From Candidatus Vicinibacter proximus (GTDB taxonomy: Bacteria > Bacteroidota > Bacteroidia > Chitinophagales > Saprospiraceae), in NCBI GenBank assembly GCA_016713905.1, contig JADJOE010000001.1:869001-933000 (forward strand): a DNA stretch of 64,000 nt. Reading direction: 5' to 3'. The position numbers were made by a program, and so were the translations under genes. Under the pieces are notes generated by a model. It made no database searches and was not told where the DNA came from. It saw nothing but the letters and a program-made list of their open reading frames with translations. Shown here piece after piece: positions 43,707-53,172 of the stretch (positions are counted from its first letter, which is position 1; each line of letters starts with the position of its first letter).

Positions 43707-44768
43707 ATGAAAAACAACAGAATAGCGGGTATTAAAAGTTTGGTTGGCAATACACCACTTTTGACCATCCGCTTAAACTTTAAAGGGGAGGAAAGGATTG
43801 TATATGCCAAAGCTGAGAGTCTTAACATGACAGGTAGTGTAAAGGACAGGATGGCTTTTCACATTCTGGGAAAAGCTTATGAAAAAGGCACCCTCGTTCC
43901 CGGTATGCAAATTTATGAAGCTACCAGTGGCAATACCGGAATTTCCGTTGCAGCCATCGGCAGGGCATTGGGTCATCAGGTCAATATATTTATGCCCGAC
44001 TGGATGAGTATGGAGCGAATCAACCTGATCAAAAGCATGGGGGCCCGAATTAACTTGGTGAGTAAAGAGGAAGGTGGATTTTTGGGGAGCATAGAAATGG
44101 CAAAAAATGCAGCTGCCAGTTCACATGGTTTCGTTTCCAGTCAGTTTTCCAATGAGGATAATGCAGAAGCACATTATCTTACTACAGGACCGGAGATTTG
44201 GTGGCAGCTTAAGGCAATGGACCTAAGTCCTGATGCATTTGTCGCTGGTGTAGGATCCGGCGGCACTGTCATGGGTGTAGGAAAATTCCTTCGGGAGCAA
44301 AATTCAGCCATCAAAGTTTACCCACTCGAACCGGCAAATTCTCCCACCCTCAGCACCGGATACAAAGTAGGAAAACATAGAATACAGGGAATCTCAGATG
44401 AGTTCATTCCCGCCATTCTTCATTTGGAAGATTTGGATGAAGTAATTGCTGTGGATGATGGAGATGCCATCATCATGGCACAAAAATTAGCTGCAGAACT
44501 GGGTTTGGCCGTAGGTATTTCTTCAGGTGCTAATCTCCTTGGTGCTTTGATGGTCCAAGATAGGATTGGTAAGGATAAAATAGTGGTGACTATACTTTGC
44601 GACAGCAACAAAAAATATCTGAGTACAGATTTGTTGAAAGAGGAACCAGTTAAGCCGGGGTTCATCTCAACGGATGTAGAGTTGTTGAGTTTTAGTGCCC
44701 AGAAGAGAGTATGCAGGGTTTGTTTTGATCCGGAAGAAGCACGGTTGGAATATTTGAAAACTGTTTAG
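43707..44768 (+). CDS. PLP-dependent cysteine synthase / cystathionine beta-synthase family enzyme
   Basis: The ATG at 43707 is preferred over a TTG ten codons upstream, giving 353 residues. The PLP lysine lies in MTGSVKDR (Lys46), the phosphate-binding loop in TSGNTGI at ~75, and the Gly-rich GVGSGGTVMG at ~195. Serine in ISSGANL completes the PLP ring contacts. It catalyses beta-replacement on O-acetylserine or a related substrate to make cysteine or cystathionine in the cytoplasm. The C-terminal ~40 residues include a C-x-x-C (VCRVC) not needed for catalysis. It is a single gene diverging from the caspase-TPR gene. Confidence 0.88.
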   Translation: MKNNRIAGIKSLVGNTPLLTIRLNFKGEERIVYAKAESLNMTGSVKDRMAFHILGKAYEKGTLVPGMQIYEATSGNTGISVAAIGRALGHQVNIFMPDWMSMERINLIKSMGARINLVSKEEGGFLGSIEMAKNAAASSHGFVSSQFSNEDNAEAHYLTTGPEIWWQLKAMDLSPDAFVAGVGSGGTVMGVGKFLREQNSAIKVYPLEPANSPTLSTGYKVGKHRIQGISDEFIPAILHLEDLDEVIAVDDGDAIIMAQKLAAELGLAVGISSGANLLGALMVQDRIGKDKIVVTILCDSNKKYLSTDLLKEEPVKPGFISTDVELLSFSAQKRVCRVCFDPEEARLEYLKTV

Positions 44769-44962
44769 TTTTGCATGGTACTCTGAACAGTTTGATTCTA
44801 TTTATAAAGGATTTAAAAAGCTTTTGAGCACCACAATTGCCATATAGAATGATGCATTTAAGATTAAGGATGAAATTTCAAGTTTGCAAACCATACTGCG
44901 TTGCGGTATTTCTAATGTTTTATTTATTTCATCCACATTCCGACTAACAACAAAATGGTAAG

Positions 44963-46405
44963 ATGGTATTCAGCAGTTTGTTGTTTTTAACTGTATTTTT
45001 TCCCTTGTTTGTGGTGGGATATTTTCTTGTACCGAAGAAAATAAATCTCAAGCATTTGTATATTTTAGTAGCCAGCTTTATTTTTTATGCCTGGGGTGAG
45101 CCAAAATTTGTGTGGATCATTTTCTTTACCACTTTAGTCGATTATTTTTTGGTGAAGAAAATGAATTCCTATGATGATCCATTCAAGCGAAAATTATTTT
45201 TGGTATTTCCAATTCTACTGAATGTGGGCTTGCTGGGGTATTTTAAGTATTTTAATTTTTTTATGGATTCTTTCCATCAGATTGGGGCAGCCTTTAATCT
45301 TCCACTGATTCAGATAAGTCAAATTATTTTACCCATTGGAATCTCATTTTTTACATTTGAAAGCATCACTTATTCTGTGGATGTTTACAGAAGGGTTCAC
45401 AAGCCTTTGGATAAATTTTGGGAATATCAGATGTACATTATTTTTTTTCCAAAGTTGATTGCCGGGCCAATTGTACGATACCATGAAATCTCAGACCAGA
45501 TAAACGATCATATTCACCACGATCATTTTCATAACCGGATGAATGGATTTGTCCGATTTGCCATTGGTCTGGGAAAGAAAGTTTTAATTGCAAATGTAGT
45601 GGGCCGACAAGCAGATGTGATATTTGATTTAGGTGTGGAGCAATTGACCACACCACTTGCATGGTTGGGGGCATTGGCCTATACGATGCAGATTTATTTT
45701 GATTTTTCGGGATATTCCGATATGGCCATTGGGATATCCCGCATGCTGGGGTTTAAACTACCGGAGAATTTTAATCATCCTTATGTTTCCAGAAGTGTGA
45801 CTGAATTTTGGAAGCGCTGGCATATAACCTTAGGAAACTGGATGAGAAATTATTTGTACATCCCATTAGGTGGTAACCGTGCTACCCAGGGAAGAGTGTT
45901 GTTTAATTTATTTCTCGTTTTTGTTCTATCCGGTCTCTGGCATGGCGCAGGTTGGAATTTTATCGTATGGGGAATTTATTATGGAATTTTTCTTGTAGGA
46001 GAAAGGTTGCTGCTTAAAAAAAGAAACATAGAGGTCGAAGGGTGCAGGAGCTATTTTGGAATGATGTACACTTTTTTGGTTGTGGTGATTGGTTGGGTTT
46101 TTTTTAGATTGGAAGATCTTACCCTGGCTTTGGATTATGTGCATAAAATGTTTTCTCTGGACTTTAGTCATAACTATGTATTTGTTTTCCAGGAAGATTT
46201 CTTTTTTATTTTGATCACAGGTTTGTTATTTTCTTTTTGTGTATTGATACCATGGATGAATTCATTTCAGTTAAAATTATTTGGTGAAGGTTTGTACCGC
46301 TCCCAATTATACATGTTTGTTTGTCTTGGAATTTTGACATACGGTGTTTGTTTGATATCGTTGAGTGGGGGATTATTTAATCCATTTATTTATTTTAAAT
46401 TTTAG
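44963..46405 (+). CDS. MBOAT-family O-acyltransferase (AlgI-like)
   Basis: 480 residues with about eleven membrane helices. Typical motifs are YFDFSGYSDMAIGISRMLGF, FWKRWHITLGNWMRNYLYIPLGGNR and LSGLWHGAGWNFIVWG with the catalytic His, plus the start VFSSLLFLTVFFPLFVVGYF. The family moves acetyl groups across the membrane to a polysaccharide, as AlgI does for alginate. The following gene starts on the next base and encodes an AlgJ/AlgX-like protein. The pair is the usual minimum for exopolysaccharide or cell-wall O-acetylation. The true polymer is not evident. Confidence 0.9.
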   Translation: MVFSSLLFLTVFFPLFVVGYFLVPKKINLKHLYILVASFIFYAWGEPKFVWIIFFTTLVDYFLVKKMNSYDDPFKRKLFLVFPILLNVGLLGYFKYFNFFMDSFHQIGAAFNLPLIQISQIILPIGISFFTFESITYSVDVYRRVHKPLDKFWEYQMYIIFFPKLIAGPIVRYHEISDQINDHIHHDHFHNRMNGFVRFAIGLGKKVLIANVVGRQADVIFDLGVEQLTTPLAWLGALAYTMQIYFDFSGYSDMAIGISRMLGFKLPENFNHPYVSRSVTEFWKRWHITLGNWMRNYLYIPLGGNRATQGRVLFNLFLVFVLSGLWHGAGWNFIVWGIYYGIFLVGERLLLKKRNIEVEGCRSYFGMMYTFLVVVIGWVFFRLEDLTLALDYVHKMFSLDFSHNYVFVFQEDFFFILITGLLFSFCVLIPWMNSFQLKLFGEGLYRSQLYMFVCLGILTYGVCLISLSGGLFNPFIYFKF

Positions 46406-47773
46406 ATGGTGAGAACAATACAGACCGGCAATCCATCTAATCCAGAAAAAAATACATTATTATGGCAATATAGAATGGAGGAAAAGGGTAGTATGGATAA
46501 ATATTTCTGGTATCTTATCCTGATTTTTCTGTTGGGTATTTTTATAGTTATATTCAGAAATAAAAGTGGGCGTACACAGTCAGAAATAAACTTTGGGAAT
46601 GTGTTTTCGGGGTTGTTTCAAATTCAGACAGAGAACAGATTATTGGAAAAACCATTTATCCTTAAGTTAAAGAAATTAAAAGATAAATGGGAATATTTCC
46701 TTTTTAAAAAAGTCAATATTGATGATTCCTTTTCCGGAAAGGAGGGTTATGTTTTTGGTGAAGACATGACCAAGTCAATTTTTGGGGATGATTATTGTGG
46801 TGAGGCGTTCATTTATGATCAGGTTTACAAAGCAGCATTTGTGCAGAAAAAATTGAAAGAATCTGGGGTTGAACTTCTTTTTCTGTTTGCACCCGGAAAA
46901 GCTTCTGTGTATCCTGAAAAGTTACCTGATTATTTAAGGAAGACAAAACATAAGAAGACCAATTATGAAACCTATATTACAGAAGGAAAAAATTTTAATT
47001 TAAATATGATTGACTTTGTTCAGTATTTCAAAACACTGAAAAGTCAGACTCCTTATCCACTTTTTCCCAAGTACGGTTCGCACTGGAGTTTTTACGCCGA
47101 GTGCATAGTAGTAGATTCGACGATCAGAAGATTGGAACAAATGACCAATGTTAATTTACCCAATTTTAATTATACGAATGTAAGGCTATTGGACACAGTG
47201 AAGTTTAGAGATGCAGATATTTTTCAAAAAATGAATCTAGAAGTGCCGAAAGGTAATTTATTGGCTTATCCGGATAAATTTACATTTGAACACGGTGAAG
47301 ACGTTCATGCCCAAAAGGTGTTGGGGATAGGGGATAGTTATTATCAATGTTTTCAATATACAGGCGCCATGCATGAGGCATTTGGTGACGGCAAGCAATG
47401 GTATTATTACAACAGTATTTTGCCAAAGGATGAAAAGAATCCCGAAGTTTGGGAGTTGGATCTGAAGAGTGAGCTGCTTGGTCATAAAGCAATACTGGTG
47501 CTTTGTAATGAATTGAATCTAACCTTATTTGGCAGTGGTTTTATCAATGAGGCGTATGAATTGTTCAGCAATCCCGAACAATATTATGATTACAAAAAAG
47601 ACAGAGATAGGGTAAATTATTTTAGAAAGGAAATACATCGCAATAAAGATTCTTTGGATCTGGTGGCTTCAGAATCACAACGAAGGCGGATCTCGGTGGA
47701 TTCATTAATTACAGAAATTAGTTTAAAGAAGCTTGCACAGGAGAAATTAAAAAAAATTGAATCGGTAGATTAG
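46406..47773 (+). CDS. AlgJ/AlgX-like SGNH/DHHW-type O-acetyltransferase partner
   Basis: 455 residues. The start is the base after the MBOAT stop; internal Met31 is possible. One N-terminal membrane anchor (YFWYLILIFLLGIFIVIF, ~32-50) holds the rest in the periplasm. The domain has LLFLFAPGKASVYPEKLP, a KYGSHWSFYAE motif (the DHHW/SGNH-like His) and GIGDSYYQCF carrying the Ser. The final ~60 residues are charged and helical. The protein should receive the acetyl group exported by the MBOAT partner and pass it to a polymer. Confidence 0.8.
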   Translation: MVRTIQTGNPSNPEKNTLLWQYRMEEKGSMDKYFWYLILIFLLGIFIVIFRNKSGRTQSEINFGNVFSGLFQIQTENRLLEKPFILKLKKLKDKWEYFLFKKVNIDDSFSGKEGYVFGEDMTKSIFGDDYCGEAFIYDQVYKAAFVQKKLKESGVELLFLFAPGKASVYPEKLPDYLRKTKHKKTNYETYITEGKNFNLNMIDFVQYFKTLKSQTPYPLFPKYGSHWSFYAECIVVDSTIRRLEQMTNVNLPNFNYTNVRLLDTVKFRDADIFQKMNLEVPKGNLLAYPDKFTFEHGEDVHAQKVLGIGDSYYQCFQYTGAMHEAFGDGKQWYYYNSILPKDEKNPEVWELDLKSELLGHKAILVLCNELNLTLFGSGFINEAYELFSNPEQYYDYKKDRDRVNYFRKEIHRNKDSLDLVASESQRRRISVDSLITEISLKKLAQEKLKKIESVD

Positions 47774-47835
47774 CTTTAATGGGGATCGATAAAATATAAA
47801 ATGTAAAGAAAATATTTTTTACAAATATTAAATGG

Positions 47836-48867
47836 ATGATTATGAAAAGCATGGGCATATATCAATTATTAGCTTCTGTTTTTTTTGGAGGAATGATCCT
47901 TCATTTTGCAGGACCATTTTTAATTCCATTGGCTTATGCATTTTTAATTGCAGTCGTACTTTTTCCGATTTGTGCTTATTTTGAATCCAGGGGATTTGGG
48001 AAAGTTCTATCCATTGTGTTGCCGTTAATCATATTGTTTATTTTCTTTTCCGTTTTGGTACTTTTTCTGAGTTATGAATTAGTCATTCTCAGTGAGAAAT
48101 GGCCAATGATACAAGCAAAGCTAGATCCAATGCTAAATCAAATTCAGCAGCAACTTGAGATTGAATTTGGCTGGACTGCAGAAAAGCAATTAAACTGGAT
48201 CAAAGGATATTTAGTTCAGATAAGTCAAAATACCGGAGCCTATTTGAAAGAAACTGCGAATGCCATTTTCTCAGCTTTATTTAATCTGATCATCATTCCC
48301 ATTTATGTTTCCCTGATTTTGGTATACAGGAGAAGCCTGGTGAGATTTGTCATTGACATTTCAGCGGAACATTATCGTGTAAAGATGAAAGAAGTTATAA
48401 TGGAAACTGTAAAAGTGTTTTCAGGTTTTATCCGTGGGATGGTAACAGTTTATATTGTGGTTGGTATATTGAATTCTTTTGGTTTGTGGGTCATTGGTGT
48501 GGAAAACCCCATTTTATATGGAATGGTTACTGCCATCATGACCATTATTCCAGTCTTTGGGATACTTATCAGTGCACTCTTGCCGATCACCATCGCGTGG
48601 TTGGAAACAGGAGCTTTGTGGCAACCAATAGGTATTGCAGCAGTTTTTACCATTGTGCAATACCTGGAGGCAAATTTAATCTTTCCTTATGTGGTCGGAC
48701 GATTTGTTAATCTAAACACTCTGGTAGCCATTGTTTCTATTTTTCTTGGCGGACTTTTTTGGGGATTCTCAGGTATGATATTGTTTCTTCCATTTGTAGC
48801 AGTATTTCGCTTGTTTGCCGATCATTTTCCGGAATTGAAGCCCTGGAGTAAATTGTTGAGCAGGTAA
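47836..48867 (+). CDS. AI-2E family permease (PF01594-like)
   Basis: 343 residues. About seven to eight hydrophobic segments surround a polar helical region (~75-135). Characteristic motifs include the N-terminal GPFLIPLAYAFLIAVVLFPI, the central YVSLILVYRRSLVRFVID, and the C-terminal GMVTAIMTIIPVFGILISALLPITIAW and YLEANLIFPYVVGRFVNLNTLVAIVSIFLGGLFWGFSGM. Members export signalling molecules or ions such as Na+/H+; the substrate is not predictable. It is 62 bp after the AlgJ-like gene but may be independent. Confidence 0.9.
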   Translation: MIMKSMGIYQLLASVFFGGMILHFAGPFLIPLAYAFLIAVVLFPICAYFESRGFGKVLSIVLPLIILFIFFSVLVLFLSYELVILSEKWPMIQAKLDPMLNQIQQQLEIEFGWTAEKQLNWIKGYLVQISQNTGAYLKETANAIFSALFNLIIIPIYVSLILVYRRSLVRFVIDISAEHYRVKMKEVIMETVKVFSGFIRGMVTVYIVVGILNSFGLWVIGVENPILYGMVTAIMTIIPVFGILISALLPITIAWLETGALWQPIGIAAVFTIVQYLEANLIFPYVVGRFVNLNTLVAIVSIFLGGLFWGFSGMILFLPFVAVFRLFADHFPELKPWSKLLSR

Positions 48868-49174
48868 ATATTTAATTCTTTCTCTATCCGTGGGATGCTA
48901 CAAATTTTCTTTTTTTTTAGCCACCCAGATTAATGAATTAAGTACTTTTCAAGAAATTGGTCCAGGAGGATAAAAAATAATGCTAAAAAAAATCTTCGAA
49001 AGGATAAATAATTTTATATTTGAACCGCGAGCGTAGGAGAATATGTGCAGACTGATGTATTTGTTTTGAAATGTATTTAGTTTTTGTGCAGATGGTTTCC
49101 CAAAACCAATCATCCTGATTTCCGGTACTACCTTAAGTAATCAATCTATTTATTGACTTTAAATTCTTTCCGTT
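48868..49174. other. intergenic region, nothing recognised
   Basis: 307 bp between the permease and the cytochrome gene. No gene, clear terminator or promoter consensus was seen. Confidence 0.5.
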
Positions 49175-50068
49175 ATGATGAAAGTATTGAAATGGATATT
49201 TATCCTTGTTTTGGGGGTAGTAGTGCTGACCCTGCTTGCCTCCTGGATTCTCGCAAAAAAATTCAACAGCGAGTTTGAAAAAACTTATTCTTTAACTCCT
49301 GCTCAAATTACTATTCCGTCTGATTCAGCTTCCATTGAACGAGGAAGATTGCTATCAGTCGGATGTCGTACTTGTCATGATGTCGATTTGGCGGGCAAAG
49401 TTTTTTTTGATGATCCAAATATTGGTTCATTGCCTTCTTCCAATCTAACCCGTGCGAAAGGGTCAGAGACAGAGGGATATACTAATGAAGACTTTGTAAG
49501 AGCCCTCAGGCATGGTTTAAATAAGTCAGGTCACGCGCTCATGGTAATGCCCTCGAAAAGTATAGGAAAATTAAGTGATCAGGATTTGGGATGTTTGGTC
49601 GCTTTCTTAAACTCGCTGCAACCCATAGAACGAACTTTTGCCAAACGTCAGTTTACTTATATGTCTCAGGCAATGGCCGGCGCAGGGATGTTTGGGAATT
49701 TGTTTGATTACAAAGTGATCGATCACGATAAAGTAAAAAATGTAAATGCACCGCCTATAAGTAACAGTAAAGAATATGGTGCTTATGTGGTAGGTTATGA
49801 AGGATGTATGGAATGTCACGGAAATAATTTTGGCGGGGGTGTTTCACCGGATCCAGTTTCCCCTCCTGTTCCGGATATTTCAAAAAGTGGCAAGGCAGGT
49901 AAATGGACTTTGCAACAGTTTACACAAACATTCAGAAGCGGAACAACCCCAGAGGGAAAATCTTTGGATGGGCAATTTATGCCATTTGCCGGACTGGGTG
50001 CTTTGAGCGATATGGAAATCGAAGCTGTGTACAATTACATCCAGTCCTTTCCGCCAGCCAATAAATGA
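49175..50068 (+). CDS. dihaem c-type cytochrome
   Basis: 297 residues. One N-terminal membrane anchor (WIFILVLGVVVLTLLASWIL) is followed by two cytochrome c domains: CRTCH at 64-68 with a distal Met in LMVMPSK, and CMECH at ~211-215 with a Met in DGQFMPFAGLG. Two haems should be attached in the periplasm. The pattern matches small dihaem electron carriers of the gluconate-dehydrogenase or Fe-S associated type. The partner oxidoreductase is not in the window. A small 4-TM membrane protein follows 86 bp later. Confidence 0.88.
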   Translation: MMKVLKWIFILVLGVVVLTLLASWILAKKFNSEFEKTYSLTPAQITIPSDSASIERGRLLSVGCRTCHDVDLAGKVFFDDPNIGSLPSSNLTRAKGSETEGYTNEDFVRALRHGLNKSGHALMVMPSKSIGKLSDQDLGCLVAFLNSLQPIERTFAKRQFTYMSQAMAGAGMFGNLFDYKVIDHDKVKNVNAPPISNSKEYGAYVVGYEGCMECHGNNFGGGVSPDPVSPPVPDISKSGKAGKWTLQQFTQTFRSGTTPEGKSLDGQFMPFAGLGALSDMEIEAVYNYIQSFPPANK

Positions 50069-50154
50069 AATAGATTTTCGCTAAAAATTATTGCAATCAT
50101 CCCATAACTGCAAAAGAGTCAAATAATTTATTTTAACCAACTAAACATTTAATT

Positions 50155-50559
50155 ATGGAAAAGAAAATCATTTTTGGGGCTTTGGGTGGAACTGTGGCGG
50201 GGATGATTGTGGCGAGTGCAATTTTTATGGGATTGCTTGGTGGGATGGCTGAACAATGGATGAAAGACAATCAGGCATGTCTGGTTGAGATGAACCCAAT
50301 GTTTTGGATTATTGCCAGTGTAGTGCAATCTGTTTTTATTACCATTCTCTTCGTAAAATTAAATATTGATAATTTCAGAAGTGGTGCAATTGCAGGAGCC
50401 TGGATGACTTTTTTTATGATTTTGTGGTATGGCTTGTTTAACGTATCCACTTTTAAAGCATATACCTGGGGGTGGTTGCCTTATGATCTTGTAGGGAATA
50501 CCATCACCGGAGCAATTGCTGGCGGAGTAATCGGATTAATACTTGGAAAAATGAAATGA
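50155..50559 (+). CDS. small four-helix membrane protein
   Basis: 134 residues, not assigned. Four hydrophobic segments are visible (IIFGALGGTVAGMIVASAIFMGLL, MFWIIASVVQSVFITILFV, SGAIAGAWMTFFMILWYGLF, ITGAIAGGVIGLILG), with GxxxG packing motifs in the first and last. It resembles the broad DUF1761/DUF-type small membrane proteins without a clear match. It may be cotranscribed with the cytochrome gene. A bidirectional terminator follows at 50599. Confidence 0.7.
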   Translation: MEKKIIFGALGGTVAGMIVASAIFMGLLGGMAEQWMKDNQACLVEMNPMFWIIASVVQSVFITILFVKLNIDNFRSGAIAGAWMTFFMILWYGLFNVSTFKAYTWGWLPYDLVGNTITGAIAGGVIGLILGKMK

Positions 50560-50598
50560 TATTTTTCGAAAAAATTTAGTTATTAAAAGAGTGTTAAA

Positions 50599-50638
50599 AA
50601 CAGTCAGCGAGGATTTCCTCGCTGACTGTTTTATTTTT
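50599..50638. terminator. bidirectional rho-independent terminator
   Basis: A perfect 14-bp inverted repeat (AACAGTCAGCGAGG / CCTCGCTGACTGTT) with an ATTT loop is flanked by T runs on both strands. It separates the plus-strand gene ending at 50559 and the minus-strand gene ending at 50637. Confidence 0.9.
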
Positions 50639-51608
50639 AAAGTCTGTGGCGTTTGAAAAACTTAAAAATGTCATCATTGATTCTCTCTTTATAACCTGGA
50701 ATTGGAGCGATCTGATCATAGATGGTGTGACCTATTCCTTCCAGTTCGTAATGTAGTGTTTCTTTTTTACATTTCTTACAGGTGACCGGAAGGACCGGCG
50801 TAACAGGTGGACTGCACCAGCTTGTCTTGTTGATCACGTATGTATCGATGAGGAAGGATGTTCCGATGCCTGTTGCTGTACAAAGATTATGTGTAGCCCA
50901 ATCCTGGCATGCTTCATAGGCATCCACAAAATCTAAGCAGAATAACGTTCCGCCATGGTATGGAATGGTTCCATCCAGCGACCCATGAATCTGGAAGTAA
51001 GGCAGGACTGGAACTTCGTCTAAAGGATATACTTCCCACGGATATGCTGCCAGCGTCGTAATGGCTGCAAGCCAATTGACTTGTGTGGATAGATCTAATG
51101 TTAGTCCACCGCCGTTACTGGTCCCCATCGCATAAATTCTGGAAGCGTCAATGTGATAAAAGCTTTCCATGTTGGTTTTAATGTTTTCTACATAACAGAT
51201 GTCGTCAATTTCCTCCAGACATGCACCATGCACATACCAAAAGGAATCCAGATAGGCTCTTCCATACACGCCAATAAATTTATTTTCATCTACCCATTCT
51301 CCGATTCGTTCCTTCCATGCACAGGCTTTATTTTTATGGCCGGAACCCTTTCCATGAAATGCAAATACTAAAGGATATGTTGAATCCGGATGAAACCCTA
51401 CAGGTAACTGAATATAGAATTTTCTTTCCACACCACAAGCAGTGATTGTTTTTTCTATCAGCCCGTCTGTTGCACAGTTGTCGGCTGCTGTAGCCAAAGC
51501 GCTAATTGGTTTGTCTTGATTAAATATATCGTTAGAAATATTTTCTTTGTTACAAGCAGTAAAAAGTAACAGATTGAGCGAGAACATGTAAGCAAGTAAT
51601 TTTTTCAT
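50637..51608 (-). CDS. lipoprotein esterase (PHB depolymerase / LpqC-like alpha-beta hydrolase)
   Basis: 323 residues. A lipobox at FTAC makes Cys19 the modified residue. The alpha/beta hydrolase has an oxyanion region FAFHGKGSG, a nucleophile elbow GTSNGGG (Ser), a GSLDGTIPYHGG segment with the catalytic Asp, and a final GIGHTIYD with the catalytic His. This layout matches secreted poly(hydroxyalkanoate) depolymerase and feruloyl-esterase-like proteins. Several Cys pairs may form disulfides. The protein probably sits on the outer membrane and cleaves ester polymers or plant-derived esters; the substrate is unknown. A convergent terminator lies at its 3' end. Confidence 0.85.
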   Translation of the reverse strand: MKKLLAYMFSLNLLLFTACNKENISNDIFNQDKPISALATAADNCATDGLIEKTITACGVERKFYIQLPVGFHPDSTYPLVFAFHGKGSGHKNKACAWKERIGEWVDENKFIGVYGRAYLDSFWYVHGACLEEIDDICYVENIKTNMESFYHIDASRIYAMGTSNGGGLTLDLSTQVNWLAAITTLAAYPWEVYPLDEVPVLPYFQIHGSLDGTIPYHGGTLFCLDFVDAYEACQDWATHNLCTATGIGTSFLIDTYVINKTSWCSPPVTPVLPVTCKKCKKETLHYELEGIGHTIYDQIAPIPGYKERINDDIFKFFKRHRL

Positions 51609-51981
51609 TTTGTTTGTTTTATTTTGAATTTAATTTTGTATTTCAAAAACGAAAGAGAATAATTTCATTTTTGTAATCATGAAAATTCAAAAAAATTTCA
51701 GAATGTAAATTTTAATTCTGTTGATCAGTACAAAAAGTAAATTCAATACTTCTTTATAGTTGAGTCATTTGATTTTGTCCATGTGGTAAAATATTTTATT
51801 CATCCCGTAGCGCTCTTTTCAATTTAAAATGAATTTTAGAATCTCCGGGGTATTTCCCAGTGAGGAATTAATTTCTTAACACGTATTTAATGTAATCGTA
51901 ATATGTAAATTTGTGTGAGGTAATCTCTTGAATTTAATTTTGCAGCAGGATGCACATACCATCTATTAAGCAAATTTACCA
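51609..51981. other. divergent intergenic region
   Basis: 373 bp between divergent genes. For the plus-strand gene, TAAATTTG at 51906-51913 fits the TAnnTTTG consensus ~69 bp before its start. No good -33 element and no minus-strand match were found. No gene is present. Confidence 0.5.
51906..51913 (+). promoter_or_regulatory. putative -7 element of the phosphodiesterase-like gene
   Basis: TAAATTTG matches TAnnTTTG, and the distance to the start at 51982 leaves a leader of about 60 nt. A -33 TTG is lacking. Confidence 0.35.
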
Positions 51982-52968
51982 ATGAGAAAGCTGCATTTTG
52001 TAATACTTGTTATCTTCTTTATTCCTTTATTTTTAATTGCCGGTCAAAGAAAAGTTTTGCTTATAGGTGTGGATGGTATTCGATCTGATGTAATTAAATA
52101 TTGCAGAACTCCCAATATTGATTTTATTTCAAAAAATGGATTTGGAAGTTTTCAATCCATGCATCAGGATATTACCATGTCCGGTCCTTCCTGGTCCAGT
52201 ATATTGTGTGGTGTATATCATCAAAAGCATGGTGTAGAAAACAATACTTTTAAAAATAGTCGTTACGATCAATTCCCAATGTTATGCAGTCCTGCGAAGA
52301 ACATCAACCCGCAACTCAAATTTGGTGCATACATTGAATGGAGTTCACTATATAATGTTTGTGTTCCGATGAAATGGGACACCCTCATCAAAGGAAATAT
52401 GGGGCATACCAGAGAGACAAAAACCAAAACGAGTTCATGGATAGGAAATTCAGATTTGGATTTTTACTTTGTTTATTTTGGTGAAGCAGATCATATGGGG
52501 CATCATTTTGGTTTCAGTCGATTTAATCCATTTTACAAACGTGCCCTGGGACGTATTGATGAATCCATCGGTGCGCTGATAAATGCAATACGGTCCAGAG
52601 ACAGTTACCTCGATGAAGACTGGCTTATTTTGTTGACTACCGATCATGGGGGCAAAGGATTTGGTCATGGCGGATATTCACCTGAAGAAAGGCAGATCAT
52701 GTGGTGGGCGTACAACGAGGGGATTGTAGCAAGGAATTTTGATGCTACGGAACATGGCAACCTGAATATGGATTGTTTTCCCTATTGCAATGTGGAAGAA
52801 CGATCGGCACCTGTTCAGGCCGATATTGCAATTACTGCACTGCATCACTTATTATACAAGGATTGCCCTACTTTTGAGCAGGACTGTGAGATTGGATTTG
52901 ACGGTAGATCGTGGCTGGCAGAAATGGGGCTCACGCAATCTCGATCCCAGCAGGTTACACTGCGATGA
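51982..52968 (+). CDS. secreted alkaline-phosphatase-superfamily (nucleotide pyrophosphatase/phosphodiesterase-like) enzyme
   Basis: 328 residues. A signal peptide (FVILVIFFIPLFLIAG) is followed by a two-metal phosphatase core: the first metal Asp in LLIGVDGIRSD, the nucleophile region ITMSGPSWSSILCGVYHQKHG with an early Thr/Ser, YFGEADHMGHHFGFS, and the second metal site LLTTDHGGKGFGHGG. These are features of the type I phosphodiesterase/NPP family. It would hydrolyse phosphodiesters or sulfate-like substrates in the periplasm. Terminal Cys (CPTFEQDCE) may form a disulfide. It stands as a single gene. Confidence 0.85.
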   Translation: MRKLHFVILVIFFIPLFLIAGQRKVLLIGVDGIRSDVIKYCRTPNIDFISKNGFGSFQSMHQDITMSGPSWSSILCGVYHQKHGVENNTFKNSRYDQFPMLCSPAKNINPQLKFGAYIEWSSLYNVCVPMKWDTLIKGNMGHTRETKTKTSSWIGNSDLDFYFVYFGEADHMGHHFGFSRFNPFYKRALGRIDESIGALINAIRSRDSYLDEDWLILLTTDHGGKGFGHGGYSPEERQIMWWAYNEGIVARNFDATEHGNLNMDCFPYCNVEERSAPVQADIAITALHHLLYKDCPTFEQDCEIGFDGRSWLAEMGLTQSRSQQVTLR

Positions 52969-53172
52969 AAATTTAAACAGTTTTTGTTTTAAGCTTTTCA
53001 AAGTAATTGACTCCTACATGCAATACGATATTATTGCATGAAATAAACTCGCTGCTATAACTTTATTTTATCTCCTTTTTGAAGTCGCCATTTTTTAAAT
53101 CGCTCAAATCATTTTTCCGGAAAAATTTGTTTTTTTATTTTTCAACAAAATGGAAGTTTCGGAAAATTAATT